Part shown: piece by piece, positions 33,964 to 38,502 of the stretch
Layout: every line of letters starts with the position of its first letter
Numbering within the stretch: the first letter of the stretch is position 1
Origin: Eubacterium sp.
Lineage (GTDB): Bacteria > Bacillota > Clostridia > Lachnospirales > Lachnospiraceae
Reading direction: 5' to 3'
Length of the DNA: 38,502 nucleotides
NCBI GenBank assembly: GCA_022794015.1
Contig: JAAWDZ010000067.1
Span: 1 to 38,502 of the forward strand
Translations under genes and position numbers: made by a program
Notes under the pieces: model-generated
The model's input: the letters and a program-made list of their open reading frames with translations, nothing else
Database searches by the model: none
What the model was told of the DNA's origin: nothing

Positions 33964-35706
33964 TTACAATTCTATACCGCCTGTATGCATATCACTGAAA
34001 TCGTTTCCCATATTCGATGCTTTCGGTATGAACTCTTCTCTCAGCTGGAACTGAGCCACAAGATCTTTTAATACCTCTGCCTGACTTGAGAGCTCCTGGC
34101 TGGCGGCTGCACTCTGTTCTGCCGTGGCAGAATTGGTCTGTACCACGCTGGAAATCTGGTCTACGCCAACCGTAACCTGTTCTACTGCACCTGACTGTTC
34201 TTCCGCCGCATCTGCAATATTCTCTACCGCAGAGGCTACCGTACGAACCTCTTCTACTACCTTCATAAGCGCCTGTGCCGTAGAATCTGCAATCTTGGTG
34301 CCGCGTGAAACGGCCCGGATAGAACTTTCAATCAGCTCCGCCGTATCCTTGGAAGCCGCCGTACTCTTGCCGGCCAGGTTACGAACTTCCTCTGCAACTA
34401 CTGCAAAGCCCTTCCCCGCAGCGCCTGCACGAGACGCCTCTACCGCAGCATTCAGCGCCAGAATATTTGTCTGGAACGCAATATCTTCAATTGTCTTAAT
34501 AATCTTGCCAATTTCATTGGAAGTACGATTGATTTCCTGCATAGCCGACATCATATCGTGCATCTGAGTATTGCAGCCTTCCATCTCATCTCCTGCAACT
34601 CCGGATCTTTTCCTTGCATCAAGCGCATTGGATGCCGTTTCCTTAATCTGCTCGGAAATATTGGAAATTGTTGCGGCAAGCTCTTCTACTGCAGAAGCCT
34701 GTTCGGTTGCTCCCTGTGAAAGCGCCTGAGAGCCGTTGGACACCTGACTTGCACCTGCAGCCACCTGATCCGCACTCAGGTTAATCTGACCCAAAGTAGA
34801 ACTTAAACCTCTGTTCAGCTTACGTATGGATAAAAGAAGTCCCTGAAAATCTCCGACATAACTTTCTTCCGCTTTGGTGCGTACGTCAAAATTACCGTCT
34901 GCCATTTCCTCCAGAAGCCGGGAAGCATCCGAAATCACATCGCTTAAAATTGACGCCATATTTCTAAAGGCCTTCGCCAGACTGCCCATCTCATCTTTCG
35001 ACTCGTAAGTGATCTTAATATCCATATCACCTCTGACAATCTTCTCTGCTGAAACCTCCAGTTCACGAAGCGGCCTTCTGAGCGAACCTGAAAGATAGGT
35101 AGAAAGCAGCACCGTAATAACCAGAGCGCCGCCTGCCATAGCCAGCTGGGCAAACACCAGCATCTTCTGCATGTCAGTTGTACTTAAGTAATTCTGCTCC
35201 GCATCTGCTTCTGCAATTTGACTGATCTGGATCAGTGTATTAACAGCATCTGTAACCAAAGGCTGATACTCATCCAAAAGCATAGTCCTTGCCGCATCCA
35301 TATCCGTATGGGACAGATCAATCACCGCCTGCTGAAGCTCTTCGGCCTCTTCGATATTTTCCGAAAAAGAATCCAGCAGAGCCTTGTCGCCCTGGAAATT
35401 CTCAACAAGCCATGCTGCATTCTCTTCCAGCAGTCCAAGCTCTTTCTTAAGATCCGCCTGGTAAACTTCCTTTTCACCTGTATTGTCTTCAATCGTAATG
35501 AATGCAATATCCTTTACGATCATCTGCAGTCCTCGGCGCATATTCATAACCTTGTTTGTAATCTGATATCCGACATTATAAAATTCGGAATACTTTTCTG
35601 CATTTTCGTTTAATCCGTAAATTGCACTCGCAACCGTCGCGCAGAAAAGCAGGATGATGATCATAAATGTCACCAATAATTTGACACCAATTCTTAAATT
35701 TTTCAT
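33964..35706 (-). CDS. Methyl-accepting chemotaxis protein with 4HB-type sensor
   Basis: 580 aa. First membrane helix about 9-30, an extracytoplasmic four-helix-bundle sensor (about 31-188, [24 protein letters not shown]), second helix about 190-210, HAMP (about 210-265), a second helical segment, then the MCP signalling domain with [20 protein letters not shown] (about 410-430). There is no CheR-tethering pentapeptide at the C-terminus. The 4HB sensor often binds small organic ligands; the ligand here is unknown. It has its own promoter (35737-35765). A GGGGG Shine-Dalgarno lies 8 nt before the ATG. Confidence 0.95.
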   Translation of the reverse strand: MKNLRIGVKLLVTFMIIILLFCATVASAIYGLNENAEKYSEFYNVGYQITNKVMNMRRGLQMIVKDIAFITIEDNTGEKEVYQADLKKELGLLEENAAWLVENFQGDKALLDSFSENIEEAEELQQAVIDLSHTDMDAARTMLLDEYQPLVTDAVNTLIQISQIAEADAEQNYLSTTDMQKMLVFAQLAMAGGALVITVLLSTYLSGSLRRPLRELEVSAEKIVRGDMDIKITYESKDEMGSLAKAFRNMASILSDVISDASRLLEEMADGNFDVRTKAEESYVGDFQGLLLSIRKLNRGLSSTLGQINLSADQVAAGASQVSNGSQALSQGATEQASAVEELAATISNISEQIKETASNALDARKRSGVAGDEMEGCNTQMHDMMSAMQEINRTSNEIGKIIKTIEDIAFQTNILALNAAVEASRAGAAGKGFAVVAEEVRNLAGKSTAASKDTAELIESSIRAVSRGTKIADSTAQALMKVVEEVRTVASAVENIADAAEEQSGAVEQVTVGVDQISSVVQTNSATAEQSAAASQELSSQAEVLKDLVAQFQLREEFIPKASNMGNDFSDMHTGGIEL

Positions 35707-35736
35707 AATTAGCCCCCTGTTTTTTTATAATGATCT

Positions 35737-35765
35737 ATTATACTCGAAAATTGTCGTCTTGTCTA
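35737..35765 (-). promoter_or_regulatory. Promoter of the 4HB-type MCP gene
   Basis: TAGACA (35760-35765) and TATAAT (35737-35742) on the minus strand, spacer 17 nt. Confidence 0.7.
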
Positions 35766-35879
35766 CTCCATTCCGAATCAAAAACATCAATCTGGCCTGC
35801 TTATTTTTTCCATTACTGGCTCTTTAAAAGATACCAGCACATGCATATGATGAAAAAAACAAAGGAGGCACAAATTAAA

Positions 35880-36449
35880 ATGGAAAAAAACATCAAAAAA
35901 ATGATACTTACAGCACTGATGGCTTCATTCACCTGCATTGCAACGATGATACTGAAAATACCTACGCCGACTTTAGGCTATATCCACCTAGGCGACGGCC
36001 TGGTCCTCTTAAGTGGATTTGTTCTCGGTCCAACAGCCGGTTCTCTTGCTGCAGGCATCGGCTCAATGTTCGCCGACATTTTCTCCGGTTACCTGTCCTT
36101 TGCACCTGCTACCTTTATCATTAAGGCGCTGACCGCCGGAATTGCCGGGCTGCTCTTCCGTTCTTTAAAGAACAGCCAAAAAGCTTCACGTTTTAACAAT
36201 ATAACCGTTATCGTCAGCGGGCTTAGCGGCGAAGCCATTATGGTAATCGGGTATTTCCTTTATGAAGCCGGGATCGCAGCTTTTGCCAACGGCGGACTGA
36301 ACACTGCAGCCATCGCTGCCGGAACAGTTTCTTCTGCCGCCGGAATCCCGTTTAATCTTGTACAGGGATTTACCGGCATATTTATCAGCCTGCTTCTGCT
36401 CCCTATATTGCAGAAAGTTCCCGCGGTCCAAATGCAGATGCAGAACTAA
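35880..36449 (+). CDS. ECF transporter S-component (substrate unknown)
   Basis: 189 aa from the ATG at 35880, with AAAGGAGG 12 nt upstream; the frame is open further 5' but without a site. About six membrane helices. The pattern TLGYIHLGDGLVLLSGFVLGP and the segment AGIGSMFADIFSGYLSFAPATFIIKALTAG match the COG4720/PF07155 group of S-components. It would bind a vitamin-like substrate and use a shared EcfA-A'-T module encoded elsewhere. It is divergent from the MCP gene. No riboswitch is evident in the 170-nt leader. Confidence 0.88.
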   Translation: MEKNIKKMILTALMASFTCIATMILKIPTPTLGYIHLGDGLVLLSGFVLGPTAGSLAAGIGSMFADIFSGYLSFAPATFIIKALTAGIAGLLFRSLKNSQKASRFNNITVIVSGLSGEAIMVIGYFLYEAGIAAFANGGLNTAAIAAGTVSSAAGIPFNLVQGFTGIFISLLLLPILQKVPAVQMQMQN

Positions 36450-36776
36450 ACACAGACGCAGCTGCCGGTTCGGCAGTAAATCAATCCAACCCTGGTACTC
36501 TATCCGGCCAGAAGTTGAAGTCTGGAACCATCTGCTTCGCACCATTGCGTCGGTAAAACTGCCAGACGATGTCACCGCATCGCCGTCGAAAAAATGCTTT
36601 TGGGCAGATGTATTCCACACTTAGCGGGAGATTTGTATCCAAAGGGTGTGATATGCCAAATAAGGAAGTCGTAGCGGGCTACATTGACTGAATTAATGCA
36701 GATTGAACTACTAATGTTCAATCTGATGGCGCAAATATCACGCTATGTGGGGGATGCAGATGGCGGGAATAATTTT
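36450..36776. other. Intergenic region with a perfect 10-bp hairpin
   Basis: 327 nt between the convergent ECF and galM genes. CAGATTGAAC (36699-36708) pairs perfectly with GTTCAATCTG (36716-36725), loop 7 nt, without a U-run on either strand. A small CTGCCG/CGGCAG hairpin lies at about 36463-36477. A 45-codon minus-strand frame (36481-36618, GTG start, no Shine-Dalgarno) is rich in Arg, Phe and Trp; coding status is doubtful. No clear terminator was found for either gene. Confidence 0.5.
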
Positions 36777-37826
36777 TCAAACACGCTCTAGCCTGTAAAC
36801 GGTCACAGAAGTATATACTTCTCCCGCTGCAAGAAACGGCGCTTCAAATGCCGGATTATTTACAGCATCCGGGAACCACTGAGCTTCTAAGCAGAATCCA
36901 TGGCGTTCCCCGTAATGGGCGCCGTTCTTTCCTTCATGATCTTCAATAAAATTTCCGGTATAAAGCTGTACGCCGGGACGATCCGTGTATGCATACAGAT
37001 GAATTCCGGTATCCTCACACACAGCCTCCGCCATCAGGCCCAATTTACCTCCGTTGTGAAGTACGAAGTTGTGGTCATATCCCTTTGCATAGACAAGCTG
37101 ATCACAGTTATCATTAATTTCTTTTCCAATTTCTTTAAAATCTGTAAAATCAAACGGCGTCCCTTCTACCGGACGAATCTCCCCGGTGGGAATAGAAAGC
37201 GCTGGCGCAAGCGGCGTAAACGCATCTGCATAAATCTTCAGTTTCTGGCTTCCGACATATCCGCCGTCATGGCCTGCAAGATTAAAATAACTGTGGTTGG
37301 TAAAATTAGCCACCGTATCTTTATCTGACACCGCTTTATAATCGATCTGTACCGCATCGTCCTCTGTCAGCGTAAATGTAACCTCAATCTGCATATTCCC
37401 TGGAAATCCCTGTTCCAGATCTCCGCTTGCAATTTTCATCGTTACGCTGTTTTTCTCTTCATCCACCCGATCTACATCCCACACCTTATGGCTGACGCCA
37501 TTGCTCCCACTGTGCAGGTTATTTGTCTCAGAATTAGCTTCCAGAGCATACTCTACGCCGTTTATCGCAATCCTGGCATTGGAAATACGGTTTGCATACC
37601 GTCCTACAGTTGCTCCGAAGTAATAACCTTTCTGCAAAAGATAAGTTTCTGCCTTATCATACCCCAAAACAATATCTCGCATGATTCCGTCTTTGTCCCT
37701 GAAAATAAACGAAACAATTGCAGCGCCAAGCGTAGTAACCTTAAGCTGCGTGCCGTTGGCATTTGTAATCGTAAACACCACCGCCTCATTGCCACGGCCG
37801 TCTGTTCCAAAGTTTTCTCTTAACAT
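36777..37826 (-). CDS. galM: Aldose 1-epimerase (galactose mutarotase)
   Basis: 349 aa, full length. GalM residues are seen: GRYANRISNARI, the substrate His region NNLHSGSNG, catalytic His in TNHSYFNLAGH, and the general-base Glu in GFCLEAQWFPDAVNNP. It interconverts alpha and beta anomers of galactose and other aldoses. AGGAGA precedes the ATG, and an extended -10 promoter lies upstream. No sugar operon is visible next to it. Confidence 0.95.
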   Translation of the reverse strand: MLRENFGTDGRGNEAVVFTITNANGTQLKVTTLGAAIVSFIFRDKDGIMRDIVLGYDKAETYLLQKGYYFGATVGRYANRISNARIAINGVEYALEANSETNNLHSGSNGVSHKVWDVDRVDEEKNSVTMKIASGDLEQGFPGNMQIEVTFTLTEDDAVQIDYKAVSDKDTVANFTNHSYFNLAGHDGGYVGSQKLKIYADAFTPLAPALSIPTGEIRPVEGTPFDFTDFKEIGKEINDNCDQLVYAKGYDHNFVLHNGGKLGLMAEAVCEDTGIHLYAYTDRPGVQLYTGNFIEDHEGKNGAHYGERHGFCLEAQWFPDAVNNPAFEAPFLAAGEVYTSVTVYRLERV

Positions 37827-37875
37827 AAATTTCTTCTCCTTTCATCTGGCTGTCATTATTGCAATCCTTGTATCT

Positions 37876-37884
37876 ATTATAACA
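37876..37884 (-). promoter_or_regulatory. Extended -10 promoter of galM
   Basis: TGTTATAAT on the minus strand (TG plus a perfect TATAAT at 37876-37881), about 50 nt before the galM ATG. No good -35 hexamer, which extended -10 promoters can do without. Confidence 0.5.
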
Positions 37885-37967
37885 TATAGTGGAAGATGTT
37901 GCTATAATTCGTTTGTTTTTGATAAAAAAATACAAATAATATGGTTTTTATCCAAGACCTGGAGCGC

Positions 37968-38028
37968 TCATGGTAACGATTCGGAACGGCAGTTTGCATC
38001 CTGCTTCGCAAGGACCGCTCTTCATTTC
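37968..38028. repeat. Palindrome-rich spacer related to the 33.8-kb hairpin region
   Basis: Contains TTGCATCCTGCTTCGCAAGG (37994-38013), close to the reverse complement of hairpin 3 at 33867-33890, and a partial direct repeat CTCATGGTAACG / CTCATGGAACG (about 37968 and 38040). It is part of the 537-nt gap between galM and the tRNA genes. The rest of that gap holds only copy C, an ACTCTAAT/ATTAGAGT inverted repeat (38200-38232) and the tRNA terminator. Confidence 0.45.
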
Positions 38029-38095
38029 TGCATCATGTTCTCATGGAACGCGCAGACGGTACGCATTCCTGACACGTGAAATGTAATATGATATT

Positions 38096-38121
38096 ATAAC
38101 AGTTCAGACAGCTGCTGTTTT
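38096..38121 (+). repeat. Conserved stem-loop repeat, copy C
   Basis: 26 nt: ATAACAGTTCAG shared with copies A and B, then GCTG and CTGTT. It keeps the outer AACAG/CTGTT and inner CAG/CTG pairs with a 3-nt contraction of the loop. Like copy B, it is preceded by a GTGAA...TAA.AT stretch. Confidence 0.5.
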
Positions 38122-38330
38122 GCAATACAATCTAAATATATGTACATCCCCACCCGATTTATAACCAGCCCCTTCTTTTCATTCCACGCTCTCCCATCCA
38201 CTCTAATACTCTATCCACACTGGAATTAGAGTTTAGAAAGCATATGTGGCTGTCAAATATTCCGTCAGACACAGGGCAGGATATCTCTCTGTCCGATATA
38301 TATTCCCTTCAAATCCAATTTTTTCAATAT

Positions 38331-38361
38331 AAAAACCCTGGAAGACACATCTTCCAGGGTT
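38331..38361 (-). terminator. Terminator of the tRNA transcript
   Basis: Perfect 12-bp stem AACCCTGGAAGA / TCTTCCAGGGTT with a 4-nt loop (38334-38361), running into a T-run on the minus strand, 2 nt after the tRNA-Met gene. Confidence 0.92.
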
Positions 38362-38363
38362 AG

Positions 38364-38437
38364 TAGCGGAAGGGAGATTTGAACTCTCGACACCACGGGT
38401 ATGAACCGTGTGCTCTAGCCAACTGAGCTATTCCGCC
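38364..38437 (-). tRNA. tRNA-Met (CAT)
   Basis: 74 nt. Acceptor GGCGGAA/TTCCGCT, D-arm GCTCAGTTGGCTAGAGC, anticodon stem-loop CACGG-TTCATAC-CCGTG with CAT, T-loop TTCAAAT. The anticodon stem lacks the three G-C pairs of initiator tRNA, so it is elongator Met (or, less likely, tRNA-Ile2 read through lysidine). One A-C mismatch in the T-stem. CCA is not encoded. Confidence 0.92.
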
Positions 38438-38446
38438 ATAAATATA

Positions 38447-38502
38447 TGGGACCTATAGGGCTCGAACCTATGACCCTCTGCTTGTAAGGCAGATGCTCTC
38501 CC
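38447..38502 (-). tRNA. tRNA-Val (TAC), 5' end cut by the window edge
   Basis: Partial: the anticodon arm TCTGC-CTTACAA-GCAGA (anticodon TAC), T-loop TTCGAGC and acceptor 3' strand GGTCCCA are present; the first bases lie beyond the window. CCA is not encoded. It is 9 nt upstream of tRNA-Met on the same transcript. Confidence 0.88.

Noticed and set aside
35707-35879. Riboswitch upstream of the ECF S-component
   Set aside because: I looked for the conserved cores of TPP, FMN, cobalamin and preQ1 elements and saw none in this 170-nt leader.
36186-36620. 144-aa minus-strand ORF over the end of the ECF gene
   Set aside because: Most of it is antisense to a well-supported ECF S-component gene, it has no Shine-Dalgarno, and its translation shows no family motif.
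18282-36750. 12-nt identity ACGCTATGTGGG at about 18282 and about 36739
   Set aside because: It is short, its flanks do not align and no palindrome is associated, so chance is a fair explanation.
38200-38232. ACTCTAAT/ATTAGAGT inverted repeat as a terminator or operator
   Set aside because: Loop of 17 nt, no U-run, and no gene start nearby; left as a note in the intergenic description.

Overview
The window looks like a chromosomal core segment of a low-to-mid GC anaerobic Clostridia, most likely Lachnospiraceae. That is an inference from gene content: a rel / metallo-hydrolase / hemZ operon, a T-box-controlled class II type ileS, a DUF1836 gene facing yerC, a free-standing HMA metallochaperone with a Zn/Cd ATPase, a Csp-like subtilase, and an ECF S-component. 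No insertion sequence, prophage, CRISPR array or rRNA was seen. Most genes lie on the minus strand.

Layout: (1) 12-4504, minus: rel, an MBL-fold hydrolase and hemZ behind one strong promoter. (2) 4537-7696: a GNAT fused to an N-terminal domain (minus), diverging from a CPBP membrane protease and an EF-hand-like Ca-binding protein (plus). (3) 7800-13965, minus: T-box leader, ileS, glgP and an overlooked 47-aa coiled-coil ORF, tightly spaced. (4) 14029-15255, minus: two DUF4190 small membrane proteins separated by a palindromic spacer. (5) 15256-18677, minus: a metal-stress operon made of HMA protein, P1B-2 ATPase, ArsR/SmtB repressor and a Cu/Zn-type superoxide dismutase. It starts at a TTGACA/TATAAT promoter with a SmtB/CzrA-type operator just past the -10. 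(6) 18853-21126: DUF1836 regulator (plus) converging on yerC (minus), then an orphan NMT1-type lipoprotein (plus). (7) 21161-35765, minus: a Csp-like S8 peptidase, then about 12.7 kb of chemosensory and phosphorelay genes. In transcription order these are a 4HB-type MCP, an HD-GYP response regulator, a soluble PAS histidine kinase, a second response regulator with a degenerate HD-GYP domain, cheR, cheB, a CheY-like regulator, cheA, cheW, a minimal MCP, a free Hpt protein and the S8 peptidase. (8) 35880-38502: ECF S-component (plus), galM (minus), and two minus-strand tRNAs, Met(CAT) and a partial Val(TAC).

How it works together: the chemosensory block has all the parts for receptor adaptation (CheR/CheB) and phosphotransfer (CheA, CheW, CheY-like). 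It adds a free Hpt, a soluble kinase and two REC-HD outputs, one with intact HD-GYP residues and one without. No flagellar, pilus, CheC, CheD or CheX gene is visible, so an output other than flagellar chemotaxis is possible but not shown. The second notable unit pairs Zn/Cd efflux with a cytosolic-looking Cu/Zn-SOD under an apparent metal-sensing repressor. The third observation is a small stem-loop of 26-29 nt with conserved sequence, present three times in intergenic DNA (13638-13666, 33907-33935, 38096-38121). Two substitutions between copies keep the stem as G-U pairs. It looks like a dispersed palindromic repeat family.
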